From: Lelliottia wanjuensis
GTDB lineage: Bacteria; Pseudomonadota; Gammaproteobacteria; Enterobacterales; Enterobacteriaceae
DNA length: 64,000 bases
Reading direction: 5' to 3'
Assembly (NCBI RefSeq): GCF_030238365.1
Contig: NZ_JASSOT010000063.1
Location: 248,001-312,000 of the forward strand
The notes under the pieces are model-generated. The model made no database searches and was not told the DNA's origin. It saw only the letters and a program-made list of their open reading frames with translations. Positions 39,067 to 47,866 of the stretch are shown piece after piece (position 1 is the first letter of the stretch; the number at the start of each line of letters is the position of its first letter). The translations under genes and the position numbers were made by a program.

Positions 39067-39705
39067 TTACCCAACGATACCGCGAACAAAGGCTTCGATC
39101 TCTTTGTCCTGACAGTTTTCGAAGAAACACTGCTGGAAGCGCTGGCCAGAAACCGCGGTTTTCACCAGTTCAGGATCGATGGCGCGCAGAGTATCCAGAT
39201 AGTTCTCTTTCACCACGGCGGCTTTCACCTGGTTCAGAATACCGGCGTTACGCACCTGCGGCTCTTTACGCTCTGGCGGATAACCTTCGCCTTTGCGGCC
39301 CGTGAAGGCTTTTTCGAAGATGAAGCGCACGTTCAGCTCTGCGCCCCAGCCGAAGCCTTTGGCGAATGGCAGGGAGAGCGCGTTACCGTTGTTGATCTGC
39401 GCAAACAGGAAGGCATCTGCCGGGTCGATACAGTAGCCGCAGATCACGCCCGGATGAATGTTCAGTGACATCAGCGCGCCCTGCCCGGTACCGCAGCCGG
39501 TCACCACGAAGTCAACGGCCTTCGCATTCAGCAGGATGCTGGCCATAATACCCAGATGGATATAGGTCAGGTGGTGATCGTTCTCATCACTCATCCCGAC
39601 GTTATAGACCGGGAAGCCCTTCTCATCGACAACGGATTTAAGTTCGTTGAGGATAGTGGCGTTTTTACCGGCCTGGCTGTTTTCCATCATCAGTGCAATT
39701 TTCAT
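39067..39705 (-). CDS. RpiB/LacAB-family sugar-phosphate isomerase
   Basis: Protein of 212 residues with the RpiB/LacA/LacB fold: MKIALMMENSQAGKN at the N-terminus, the active-site loop VDFVVTGCGTGQGALMSLN (RpiB has a CGTGIG-like loop with the catalytic Cys), and GVICGYCIDPADAFL followed by the NNGNALSLP anion-binding turn. RpiB proteins are usually about 150 residues; the extra 60 C-terminal residues (RNAGILNQVKAAVVKEN, FFENCQDKEIEAFVRGI) put it in a longer subgroup of unknown substrate. It stands alone, with terminator and REP after it. Confidence 0.8.
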   Translation of the reverse strand: MKIALMMENSQAGKNATILNELKSVVDEKGFPVYNVGMSDENDHHLTYIHLGIMASILLNAKAVDFVVTGCGTGQGALMSLNIHPGVICGYCIDPADAFLFAQINNGNALSLPFAKGFGWGAELNVRFIFEKAFTGRKGEGYPPERKEPQVRNAGILNQVKAAVVKENYLDTLRAIDPELVKTAVSGQRFQQCFFENCQDKEIEAFVRGIVG

Positions 39706-39951
39706 TCTTCATCTCCTGAATGCGTTGCGGGTTTTGCCGCCAAAGATAGCGAATCCACCCAACCTTACTATCTAACAAACGCACTTTCAAATTAACTGAA
39801 AAAATGTTTTAAAAAACGAAAGCCGCTTCACAATTTCGACCTGTCTCGCGGAAATAGCGTGCTTATGCACAAACTTAAGAAATCTCTACTCACGAATCTG
39901 GCTGTTAGCTAGACTGCTTTTTAAAAGACTATAAAAATCCTTTGGGGAACA

Positions 39952-42132
39952 ATGGTGAATATGCGCCGCCGGACGCCTCGCATCACATCGCTTTTCTGGA
40001 TACTTATCCTCATGGCCCTGGTCTGGGCCCGAGCCGCTTTTGCCCAGCCCGCTGCCGAAACCCACGCCATTCCCGTCTGGATATATGACGCCGACAGCTT
40101 TGAATTCTGGCGCTCGCCGCAGGGCGAATCACAGGGTTTTTACCCGGAACTGGTGCGCGCCATTAATGAAAAATATGGCACCCGTCTGGAACTCACGCCG
40201 GTCAGCGGCCCCGAGATTGGCCAGCGTTTTAACCGCGACATCTACGGCGTGTATGCGGGCGTGCTCAGAACCGAGGCCCGCGCCCGGACCAAAATTCTCT
40301 CCTCGCAGCTGTTCAATAATGAAGTGGTGGCCGCCAGCCCGAGCATGTCCGTGAATACGGTTGAAGAGCTGGCGAATGCCCGCGTGCTATTTCGCCAGAA
40401 CGACGCCACTCTGGAAAGCGTGCAGAAGCGTTATCCGGATCTGAAATTCCGCTCGCTGCATCTGGTCGCCAGCAGCGAAGAGGCGTTCCGTTTGCTGAGC
40501 GAGCACAAGGCGGATTTCTACATTAATGACGCCAGCGAAATGGAAAACACACAGCGCTATTATCTGATCTCCCGCCCCTTTCCCGAACTGCGTATTCCGG
40601 TGGTGCTGGCCTTCAGCCCGGAGCTGAAAGATCTGCGTGAAAAGGTGAATGCGTTTCTCGGCGAGTGGTATCGCAGTGGGGAGATGTACAGGACGCTGGA
40701 AGAGAGCAAGCGCCACTACCTCCTCAGCCGGATTTCCATCTCAAAAGAGGAGCGCGCGTGGCTTACGAATAACCGCCTGCAAATCTGGCTGCCGAAAAAT
40801 GAGAACTTTGCGCCGGTGGTCTGGAAGGACGATCGCGGCTATCAGGGCACCGCTATCAACATGATTAAGGACATGCGCGACCTGCTGGGCATGGAAGTGG
40901 ATGTCCATTTTATCGATCACTATGCCGACGCGCTGAGGCAGCAGCGCTGGCCGGTCCGCCTGGTGAATGTCGCGGAAACCACCGATCCCGAGCACGCCGC
41001 TGGCCGCATCGGGCCGGATGTGGCGTGGCATAACGTTTACTACAACCGTATCAAGCAGCCTTTCCTGTGGGATGAAGAGAGTATCCGCAGCCAGCGCGTG
41101 GGCGTGCTGGAGGGATCCTTCGCGGCCCGCTATCTGCAAAATCGCTTTGGCAGCGACGTGGTGATCGTCACCCGTCACAGCGTAAACGGGCTTATCGACG
41201 CGATGGAGAACAATAAAGTCGACTTCATTCTGGGGGATCTGAGCTCGCTGGAATCGACCCTGCGCGGCAACGAACTGTTTCGCGGAGTGCTGAAAGTCGC
41301 GGGCGTCACCCGCAGCGAATTCATCGTCGGCCCCTGGGTTCAGCCCGATCATCCGCTGTACCACTTGCTGACTCAGGTTAACCGCCTGTCGAGCTTCCGC
41401 ACTCAGCTCGAACGTCATGAGGTGCACGAGTTCTTCCCGGCGCTCACCAAAAACACCTTAAAAATTATCAGCGTGATCCTCTTCGTCACCGTGCTTTTTA
41501 GTATTGGGATGTTGTTCATGATGCGTCGGCATATAAAAGAGAGCCGTCTGGTGAACCGCAATATTGTGCAGGCGCTGGAGAAGGTGAACCGCGCCCACGA
41601 CGATGAAACCGGATGCCATATTCAGCGCGTGGCGAAATATTGCGGAATGATGGCGCGGGAACTGAATCTGTCGCGCAAAATGATGACAGAGATCGAACAT
41701 TTTGCGTCGCTGCACGACGTCGGGAAAATTGCGGTGCCGGACAGGATCCTGCGCAAGCAAGGCCCGCTGACGGAACAAGAGTTCAGCGAGATGAAACTGC
41801 ACACCACCAAGGGCTATATGATTATTCAGGGTTTGGGGCTCGGCCCGGTGGCGGAAAACATCATTCACTTCCATCATGAGAAATGGGACGGGAGCGGCTA
41901 TCCCGAAGGGCTGCGCGGAGAAAATATTCCGCTCGAAGCGCGCATTCTGGCGCTGGCAGATGTGTACGACGCCCTGCGGCAAAAGCGCGTCTATAAACCC
42001 GGATTCAGCCATGTGCAGGCGTGCGAAGTGATTTTTGAGGGTGCCGGAAAACATTTCGATCCGCAGCTGATCGCCCTGTTCCGCCAGCACCATCTGAAAT
42101 TCCGCATGATCTTCGACAGTCTCGCCGACTAA
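39952..42132 (+). CDS. HD-GYP cyclic-di-GMP phosphodiesterase with two periplasmic binding domains
   Basis: Membrane protein of 726 residues. A signal/anchor segment (about residues 12-26) is followed by two tandem bacterial SBP_bac_3-type domains (near 35-255 with FEFWRSPQGESQGFYPELVR, and 265-490 with LQIWLPKNENFAPVVWKDD), a membrane helix near 503-525 (IISVILFVTVLFSIGMLF), and an HD-GYP domain. The HD pair is in SLHDVGKIAVPDRIL (His588-Asp589), and HHEKWDGSGYP starts at 641, so the catalytic signature is complete. It should hydrolyse c-di-GMP in response to a periplasmic ligand. The place between azuC and yecR, inside the motility neighbourhood, fits control of swimming or adhesion. Confidence 0.9.
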   Translation: MVNMRRRTPRITSLFWILILMALVWARAAFAQPAAETHAIPVWIYDADSFEFWRSPQGESQGFYPELVRAINEKYGTRLELTPVSGPEIGQRFNRDIYGVYAGVLRTEARARTKILSSQLFNNEVVAASPSMSVNTVEELANARVLFRQNDATLESVQKRYPDLKFRSLHLVASSEEAFRLLSEHKADFYINDASEMENTQRYYLISRPFPELRIPVVLAFSPELKDLREKVNAFLGEWYRSGEMYRTLEESKRHYLLSRISISKEERAWLTNNRLQIWLPKNENFAPVVWKDDRGYQGTAINMIKDMRDLLGMEVDVHFIDHYADALRQQRWPVRLVNVAETTDPEHAAGRIGPDVAWHNVYYNRIKQPFLWDEESIRSQRVGVLEGSFAARYLQNRFGSDVVIVTRHSVNGLIDAMENNKVDFILGDLSSLESTLRGNELFRGVLKVAGVTRSEFIVGPWVQPDHPLYHLLTQVNRLSSFRTQLERHEVHEFFPALTKNTLKIISVILFVTVLFSIGMLFMMRRHIKESRLVNRNIVQALEKVNRAHDDETGCHIQRVAKYCGMMARELNLSRKMMTEIEHFASLHDVGKIAVPDRILRKQGPLTEQEFSEMKLHTTKGYMIIQGLGLGPVAENIIHFHHEKWDGSGYPEGLRGENIPLEARILALADVYDALRQKRVYKPGFSHVQACEVIFEGAGKHFDPQLIALFRQHHLKFRMIFDSLAD

Positions 42133-42236
42133 ATCATGCCGTTGTGAAGAGAAAGGGAAATTCGTCCGGCTATTCCTGGCATTGTCTGGCTTATCAGACA
42201 GTAAGATAACCTGTTTACATCAGATCAGGGCGAGAT

Positions 42237-42575
42237 ATGAAGAGAGTATTCGTTGCAGGATTAGTGCTGCTCCTCGCGGGTTGCACGGTCACCCGCCAGG
42301 CGCAGGTGAGCAATGCCGATGCGACTGGCGGCGTGGTCCGACTGGATTACGGTCAGCCAATTTTCCAGAATGCCCGTTACGATGACTACGTCACCAACGG
42401 GACCGCCACGCGCGAGTGTCAGAGCATGGGCTTCGCGACCGCCTCTTTCTACGGCCAGCCGATTAAAACCTGTAGCCTGTTCAGCGGGTCGGTTTGCCTC
42501 AACCAGACCGTCACCATTCAGTACAAATGCATGGGCTATGCGATAAATCCTGGCCCTACCCAAACCTACTATTAA
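42237..42575 (+). CDS. yecR: Lipoprotein YecR
   Basis: Small outer-envelope lipoprotein of 112 residues. A signal peptide ends in the lipobox LLLAGC (Cys at about residue 16). The mature part has four more cysteines and the segments DYGQPIFQNARYDDYV and CMGYAINPGPTQTYY. In E. coli yecR sits at the same place before ftnA and is under flagellar control (FlhDC). Function unknown. Confidence 0.88.
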   Translation: MKRVFVAGLVLLLAGCTVTRQAQVSNADATGGVVRLDYGQPIFQNARYDDYVTNGTATRECQSMGFATASFYGQPIKTCSLFSGSVCLNQTVTIQYKCMGYAINPGPTQTYY

Positions 42576-42775
42576 TAATAGTGCTGCCAGTATTGTTCTG
42601 GCAGCTTATTTAATACGAAGCAAAACCATTCTCATTAAAATATAAATAAGCGCCAATGCGTTTTATTCCCATTCGTATTTTTAATAAATAATATACTTAT
42701 TTTACCTTTTGCAAATAATTAAATAACAAATTATAGTGACGCCCTGACTGACTAATAATTTCCCGGAGCTGCGCT

Positions 42776-43273
42776 ATGCTGAAAACTGAAATGATCGATA
42801 AGCTCAACGAACAAATGAACCTTGAGCTTTTTTCATCCCTGCTTTATCAACAGATGAGTGCCTGGTGCAGCTACCACAGCTTTGAAGGCGCGGCTGCGTT
42901 TCTGCGTCGCCACGCTCAGGAAGAGATGACGCACATGCAGCGTCTTTTCGATTATCTCTCTGACACCGGCAGCCTGCCTCGCATCAACCCGGTTGCGTCT
43001 CCGTTTGCCGAGTACGCCTCTCTGGACGAACTGTTCCGCGCCACTTACGAACACGAACAGCTGATCACCCAGAAAATTAACGAACTGACTCACGCGGCGA
43101 TGGTGGCTCAGGATTATCCGACCTTTAATTTCCTGCAATGGTATGTTGCAGAGCAGCACGAAGAAGAGAAACTGTTTAAATCCGTACTCGATAAATTATC
43201 GCTGGCGGGTAAATCAGGCGAAGGTCTGTACTTTATTGATAAAGAGTTGTCGACTCTCGACACACAGAAATAA
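42776..43273 (+). CDS. ftnA: Ferritin FtnA
   Basis: Iron-storage ferritin of 165 residues forming a 24-mer. The ferroxidase ligands are kept: Glu17 in [12 protein letters not shown], Glu49-Glu50 and His53 in [13 protein letters not shown], plus Glu94 and Gln127-region residues in [14 protein letters not shown] and [13 protein letters not shown]. Nearly identical to E. coli FtnA to the last residues (STLDTQK). The upstream 200 bases are AT-rich. A terminator follows. yecH, which comes next in E. coli, is absent here. Confidence 0.97.
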   Translation: MLKTEMIDKLNEQMNLELFSSLLYQQMSAWCSYHSFEGAAAFLRRHAQEEMTHMQRLFDYLSDTGSLPRINPVASPFAEYASLDELFRATYEHEQLITQKINELTHAAMVAQDYPTFNFLQWYVAEQHEEEKLFKSVLDKLSLAGKSGEGLYFIDKELSTLDTQK

Positions 43274-43280
43274 AGTTTTG

Positions 43281-43306
43281 GGGAGCCTTCTGGCTCCCTT
43301 TTTTTT
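43281..43306 (+). terminator. Terminator of ftnA
   Basis: GGGAGCC and GGCTCCC with a short TTCT loop, followed by eight T. Confidence 0.95.
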
Positions 43307-43401
43307 ATTGGCGACAGATTTTATTTTCGTGCGTTGAAAACCCCCTCTTCCCCCCTTGATAAAATTCCCTCTCGCCGCCTGCGCTAACACTGCTTCATCC
43401 C

Positions 43402-43442
43402 TGTAAAAATTCCATTACACCACTTGTAACGGGGATTTGACG
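43402..43442 (+). promoter_or_regulatory. Two TyrR boxes upstream of tyrP
   Basis: TGTAAA-AATTCC-ATTACA at 43402-43419 matches TGTAAA-N6-TTTACA with one mismatch; TGTAAC-GGGGAT-TTGACG at 43425-43442 is a weaker box. Their starts are 23 bases apart, two helical turns, as for paired strong and weak TyrR boxes. E. coli tyrP is controlled by TyrR in this way. Confidence 0.6.
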
Positions 43443-43510
43443 AGGTTGCGCTTTTGTCTTACTCTGCGCCGCAGATTAGGTTGCGATTAGCGGTTGTGGT
43501 AGAGGAAAGC

Positions 43511-44722
43511 GTGAAGAACAGAACACTGGGAAGTATTTTTATCGTCGCAGGTACGACGATTGGCGCAGGAATGCTGGCGATGCCGCTGGCCGCCGCGGGC
43601 GTCGGATTTGGCGTGACGCTGGTGCTGTTGGGTTGCCTGTGGGCGTTGATGTGTTACACCGCCCTGCTGTTGCTGGAAGTGTATCAGCACGTTCCGGCGG
43701 ATACGGGCCTCGGCTCGCTGGCCGCGCGCTATCTTGGCCGCTACGGTCAGTGGATCACCGGTTTTAGCATGATGTTCCTGATGTATGCCCTGACGGCGGC
43801 GTACATGAGCGGCGCGGGCGAGCTGATTGCATCGAGCGTCAACGACTGGTTTGGCACGGATATCTCTCCGGCCACCGGCGTTGTCTTCTTTACCCTGATT
43901 GGCGGCGGCGTGGTGTGCGTCGGTACATCGCTGGTCGATCTGTTTAACCGTTTTCTGTTCACCGCCAAGATTATTTTCCTGGTGGTGATGCTGGCCCTGC
44001 TGGCTCCGCACGTTCACAAAGTGAATCTGCTGACGCTGCCTCTGCAACAGGGTCTGGCGCTTTCCGCAATCCCCGTGATTTTCACCTCCTTCGGCTTTCA
44101 CGGCAGCGTGCCGAGCATCGTCAGCTATATGAATGGCGATATTCGTAAGCTGCGTCGCGTGTTTATTATCGGCAGTGCGATCCCGCTGATTGCCTATATT
44201 TTCTGGCAGCTGGTGACGCTCGGCAGCATTGGCTCTTCGACCTTTATGGGCTTAATGGCCGATCACTCGGGTCTGAACGGATTCCTGCAGGCGTTACGTG
44301 AAGTAGTGGCCTCGCCGCACGTAGAGCTGGCGGTGCATCTGTTTGCCGATCTGGCGCTGGCCACCTCCTTCCTCGGCGTGGCGCTGGGGTTGTTCGATTA
44401 TCTGGCGGATCTGTTCCAGCGTAATCGCTCCGTCGGCGGACGCATTCAGACGGGACTGATCACCTTCCTGCCACCGCTAGCCTTCGCGCTGTTCTATCCG
44501 CGCGGATTTGTGATGGCGCTGGGTTACGCGGGCGTGGCGCTGGCGGTGCTGGCGCTGCTGCTCCCTTCTCTGCTGGCATGGAAAAGCCGCCAGCAGCATC
44601 CGGATTCGGGTTATCGGGTGTGGGGCGGGAAGCCGTTGTTAGGCCTGGTGTTTGTGTGTGGGATTGGGGTGATTTTGGTGCAGTTTTTGATTGTGGCGGG
44701 GGTGTTGCCCGAGGTCGGGTGA
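43511..44722 (+). CDS. tyrP: Tyrosine-specific transporter TyrP
   Basis: Inner-membrane tyrosine:proton symporter of 403 residues (aromatic amino acid permease family) with about 11 membrane segments. The start is a GTG at 43511 with AGAGGAAAGC ahead of it, aligning with E. coli MKNRTLGS; the longer upstream frame is not needed. Hallmarks are [40 protein letters not shown] and [20 protein letters not shown]. Two TyrR boxes lie upstream. Confidence 0.96.
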   Translation: MKNRTLGSIFIVAGTTIGAGMLAMPLAAAGVGFGVTLVLLGCLWALMCYTALLLLEVYQHVPADTGLGSLAARYLGRYGQWITGFSMMFLMYALTAAYMSGAGELIASSVNDWFGTDISPATGVVFFTLIGGGVVCVGTSLVDLFNRFLFTAKIIFLVVMLALLAPHVHKVNLLTLPLQQGLALSAIPVIFTSFGFHGSVPSIVSYMNGDIRKLRRVFIIGSAIPLIAYIFWQLVTLGSIGSSTFMGLMADHSGLNGFLQALREVVASPHVELAVHLFADLALATSFLGVALGLFDYLADLFQRNRSVGGRIQTGLITFLPPLAFALFYPRGFVMALGYAGVALAVLALLLPSLLAWKSRQQHPDSGYRVWGGKPLLGLVFVCGIGVILVQFLIVAGVLPEVG

Positions 44723-44801
44723 TCCTGTTTTTGAAGCATTTGAGGTTGTTCCGTTCACTTTATGTTCGACAGAATATAATGGCTGCATAACCTGTGAACG
44801 T

Positions 44802-44829
44802 GAAAAGGGGGCTGCGCGGCCCCCTTTTC
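44802..44829. terminator. Strong hairpin after tyrP
   Basis: GAAAAGGGGGC and GCCCCCTTTTC form an 11-base perfect stem around TGCGCG, with A/T arms that make it usable in both directions. Confidence 0.75.
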
Positions 44830-45173
44830 AATCCCCGCGCCCCGCCATGAAATCGGTGCTTCGCACTGCGCTCATCTCCCGGCCTGCTGCCCGCGGCCGG
44901 CTCGACTCGTGATTACTCGTCCCATCCATGGGACTCGCCCCTACGGGGCCAGCGCAAGCGCTGTTCAAAATTGCTCCCGGCAATTTTGTCCTGTCTCGTT
45001 TCACCTCTGGTCGCCATCCCTGGCGCCCAGACCTTGTCATCCGGCCTCCGGTTCGCCGATTTCTGCGGGGACCCACACCGGTGCCCAATGTAACGTTTCA
45101 TTCTGACTTTAATTCTGTCGGAAGCGGCTTCGCATTTTGCGAATTTGCTCTGATTTTGGGGCACTGTTTTTTT
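44830..45173. other. GC-rich non-coding leader region before the SymE-family gene
   Basis: About 340 bases with many short palindromes (for example GCCCGCGGC, CAGCGCAAGCGCTG, GGGAGCAATTTTG with its inverse) and no convincing gene. Read on the minus strand, translated pieces such as SRPRAAGREMSAVRSTDF resemble the immunity (ash/icd) region of P4-like satellites as I remember it, so it may be a phage-derived regulatory or structured-RNA segment. That resemblance is from memory and unverified. Confidence 0.35.
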
Positions 45174-45189
45174 ATACAGAGGAGTATTA
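45174..45189 (+). promoter_or_regulatory. LexA-type SOS box before the SymE-family gene
   Basis: CTGTTTTTTTATACAG has exact CTGT and ACAG arms at the correct 8-base spacing and an AT-only core. It lies 113 bases upstream of the toxin start. E. coli symE is LexA-controlled. Confidence 0.7.
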
Positions 45190-45301
45190 TTAGGCTTACG
45201 CGATGGAGGGGTTCTTCAGAGCGGGAAAATATGAAGCGCGGCGTAAAGGTGCTGGAACACCGTTACACCGCTAACCACAAAAAACTGAAAAGGAGTTATT
45301 T

Positions 45302-45751
45302 ATGGCTGCGAACGAGTTTATGCCAGATCCCACTATTGCCCAAACAGATCCTGAGAGATCAGAGGGTAATGATCGTTTTCCCGAGGTGACTCGCAAAAAA
45401 GACGCCCGTCGTCTGCACGGTAAAACCCTGAATGTCGCCATGGTGCATGCGCGAGCTGACACGCCTCAGTCCAGCACCGCCTGCTGCGAACTTTATTCGC
45501 GCATGGGACACAGCTATCTACCTCTTACCGGAGAGTGGCTTTCGAAAGCCGGTTTTATCGACGGGATGCCGGTGAAAATTCGTGTGATGCCGGACTGCAT
45601 CATCATCACCCCGCAAAACACCCGCGAGTTGTGGGGCTGTCTGGAAGGCATGAGCGTGGTGAGTATTAATAAACAGCGCGTATCCGAGTGGTTAAAAACC
45701 TTTCCTGGTGCGCTAAATGATACGGGGAATATTCCGGCGGTGCAGCGGTGA
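45302..45751 (+). CDS. SymE-family type I toxin
   Basis: Protein of 149 residues with an AAGGAG site 7 bases before the ATG. The C-terminal half (from SHSYLPL-like LYSRMGHSYLPLTGEWLSKA through FIDGMPVKIRVMPDCIIITP) is the AbrB/MazE-type swapped-hairpin fold of SymE, an SOS-induced toxin reported to degrade or condense nucleic acid. The N-terminal 60 residues are variable and polar. In E. coli an antisense RNA, SymR, overlaps the start of symE; a similar RNA on the minus strand is expected but not proven. The gene lies between tyrP and yecA, where E. coli has none. It ends near a REP cluster. Confidence 0.82.
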   Translation: MAANEFMPDPTIAQTDPERSEGNDRFPEVTRKKDARRLHGKTLNVAMVHARADTPQSSTACCELYSRMGHSYLPLTGEWLSKAGFIDGMPVKIRVMPDCIIITPQNTRELWGCLEGMSVVSINKQRVSEWLKTFPGALNDTGNIPAVQR

Positions 45752-45758
45752 GATAAAC

Positions 45759-45830
45759 CGCCCGGCGGCGCTTCGCTTGCACGGGCCTACAGGGTTTTGT
45801 AGGCCGGGTAAGCGCAGCGCCACCCGGCAG
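45759..45830. repeat. REP/BIME element
   Basis: Two facing REP units: CGCCCGGCGGCGCTTCGC with GGGCCTAC, then GTAGGCCGGGTAAGCGCAGC with CACCCGGCAG. It fills the gap between the converging SymE-family gene and yecA. Confidence 0.85.
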
Positions 45831-45834
45831 GATT

Positions 45835-46503
45835 TTAATGCAGGCAGCAGCTCTTAAACTTCTTCCCGCTCCCGCATGGGCACGGATCGTTGCGTCCCAC
45901 TTTGGTCCCGTTGACGATCGGTTTTTGTGACAACGGTTGCTGCGGATTTGCCAGCCAGTAGTTGTACAGACGAATCGCCGCCGGACGGATGCTGTCCACG
46001 CTCGCCTGGTACTCGTCTTCCGTCATCTCTTCGACGAGGTCGACGTTCTCTTCCGTACCGTGCAGGGCAATCACCGCCAGATCCGGCTTCAGCTCTTCCG
46101 GCAGCGTGGACCAGTCGGTCAGCGCCATGCCGCGCATGTAGCCATAGCACCACTCTTCCACCACGGTGTAGGTTTTACCGTCGACTTCGTTCTCGCCAAA
46201 CACCGGCTCAAACTGGTCAGGGTAATCGCTAAGGCGCTCGGCGATATCGTTCATGTGCTTAAAGCAGAGATCGATAAAGCGGTGCATTTCGCGGTCGTTT
46301 TTCCAGCGTGGAATGTACTTTTGCCCGCCCCACGCGGCCACCAGCCAGGTGTCGGGTTCGACGACGATAGGACCGGACAACACCGCGGTCAACATGCCGT
46401 CGAGTTCGGAAACGTCAATCACCGACGCTTCTTCGTGACCGTAGGACATCAACGTCTCTTCCAGCCACTCCAGTTCGTTTTCAGATAATGGGCCTTCAGT
46501 CAT
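45835..46503 (-). CDS. yecA: UPF0149/SEC-C protein YecA
   Basis: Protein of 222 residues. The ATG giving [18 protein letters not shown] follows AGGAG at 8 bases; 27 upstream codons are ignored. An N-terminal UPF0149 helical domain ([43 protein letters not shown]) is joined to a C-terminal metal-binding SEC-C motif, [20 protein letters not shown], with the ligands CxCx8CC/H. In E. coli YecA associates with ribosomes and secretion substrates; the exact role is unclear. Confidence 0.93.
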   Translation of the reverse strand: MTEGPLSENELEWLEETLMSYGHEEASVIDVSELDGMLTAVLSGPIVVEPDTWLVAAWGGQKYIPRWKNDREMHRFIDLCFKHMNDIAERLSDYPDQFEPVFGENEVDGKTYTVVEEWCYGYMRGMALTDWSTLPEELKPDLAVIALHGTEENVDLVEEMTEDEYQASVDSIRPAAIRLYNYWLANPQQPLSQKPIVNGTKVGRNDPCPCGSGKKFKSCCLH

Positions 46504-46549
46504 TGCTGATACTCCTGAAAAAAAGAAAAGGAGCTTACCACACTTCAGG

Positions 46550-47866
46550 CTAGTACTCTTTAAATGCCAGTTCCAGGCGGGCAATGAGCGGTTTAAATAG
46601 ATAGCTCATCAGGGTGCGCTCGCCGGTTTTGATGGTCACGCTGGCGGGCATCCCTGCTTTGATTTTGTAGTCGCCAAGCAAATGCACGCCCTGCGGGCTG
46701 ACCTGCACTTCTGCCAGATAATAGGGCTGCTGGGTCACTTTATCGATCAGCCTGTCCGCCGAAACCGTTAAAACACGCGCGGGAACCGAAGGCAGCAGCG
46801 CATGGTTCAGCGCCGGGAACAGCACATCCACCGTCAGCCCCGGCACCATTTTATCAATGGCATGCACCGGGATTTTGGCGTCGATCTGCAGTGGCTGATT
46901 GGCCGAGACAATATCCATCAGATGTTCGCCAGGCTGGATTACGCCCCCGACGGTGCTGACTTTCACGTCCAGCACAATCCCGTCAATCGGCGAGCGAATC
47001 TCGGTGTTTTCCAGCTCATGGCGGGTGGAGGCCAGCTCATCCTCCAGCGTCGCGACATCTTTCTGATTCACCGTCAGCTCAGATTCCACCTCGCGGATAA
47101 ACTGATGCTGCACCTGATACGCTTTGATTTTTAACTCATTCTGCTGGGATTTCAGTTTGGCGATGTTGAGAATATCTTCCGACACGCTGCTGGAGATTTC
47201 CGCCGCCTCCCGCTCCAGCACCAGCAGCTGCGCTTTCGGGTAGTAATTTTTTGCGCTGAGCGATCTGAGTGTGCCTAATTCGCGGTTGATCAGGGTGAAC
47301 TGATGCTCACGGTAGCCTTTAATTTTATTCAGATTTTCCGTCTGCCCGGCCAGACCGTCGAGCGTCTCCTGGATCATCGACAGCTCATCCTGAATGGTTT
47401 TCTTGCGTGTCTCGAAGAGCTTTTCCTGCAGGCGACGGACTTCCGTCAGACGTTTGTTGCCCGCAAAATGCTGCGTCAGCGCGTCGCTAAAGGCGATCGA
47501 TTCCAGCCCGTCGCGCTCGGCCAGCAGCCGATCTTCGACGGTTTTCGCCGCAATATACTGGGCACTGAGCGCGCTGTAGCGCATATCGAGCTGGATTTTA
47601 TCCAGCCGCACCAGAACCTGATCCTTTTTAACCGTCTCGCCCTCTTTGATAAAAATATCCGTTACCCGCCCGCCGCTTAAATGCTGGATGGTTTTGCGGT
47701 TGCTCGACACCGTCACCGTCCCGTCAGCCACCACACCGGCATCCAGCGGGGCCTGTACCGCCCAGAGCAGAAAGCCGCCGACGCCGAGCACAATGACCAG
47801 AATGCCCCGCAGCAGCGGCGGCCAGATATTGGTATCGACGGTATGATCCTGATTCTTTTTCATCAC
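46550..47866 (-). CDS. Type I secretion periplasmic adaptor (HlyD/PrtE-like)
   Basis: Membrane-fusion protein of 438 residues linking the inner-membrane exporter to TolC. A cytoplasmic N-terminus and one membrane helix (near 19-36, [18 protein letters not shown]) precede the lipoyl half-motif ([27 protein letters not shown]-type [15 protein letters not shown]), a long coiled-coil hairpin (about 95-285), the second lipoyl half ([20 protein letters not shown]) and a beta-barrel ending [20 protein letters not shown]. Its ATG overlaps the exporter stop by four bases. No outer-membrane partner gene is nearby, so chromosomal TolC is the likely channel. Confidence 0.92.
   Translation of the reverse strand: MMKKNQDHTVDTNIWPPLLRGILVIVLGVGGFLLWAVQAPLDAGVVADGTVTVSSNRKTIQHLSGGRVTDIFIKEGETVKKDQVLVRLDKIQLDMRYSALSAQYIAAKTVEDRLLAERDGLESIAFSDALTQHFAGNKRLTEVRRLQEKLFETRKKTIQDELSMIQETLDGLAGQTENLNKIKGYREHQFTLINRELGTLRSLSAKNYYPKAQLLVLEREAAEISSSVSEDILNIAKLKSQQNELKIKAYQVQHQFIREVESELTVNQKDVATLEDELASTRHELENTEIRSPIDGIVLDVKVSTVGGVIQPGEHLMDIVSANQPLQIDAKIPVHAIDKMVPGLTVDVLFPALNHALLPSVPARVLTVSADRLIDKVTQQPYYLAEVQVSPQGVHLLGDYKIKAGMPASVTIKTGERTLMSYLFKPLIARLELAFKEY

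Noticed and set aside
44828-45164. Short minus-strand open frames in the leader of the SymE-family gene
   Set aside because: No ribosome sites, several overlapping frames, and a palindrome-rich sequence that looks non-coding; kept only as a region note.
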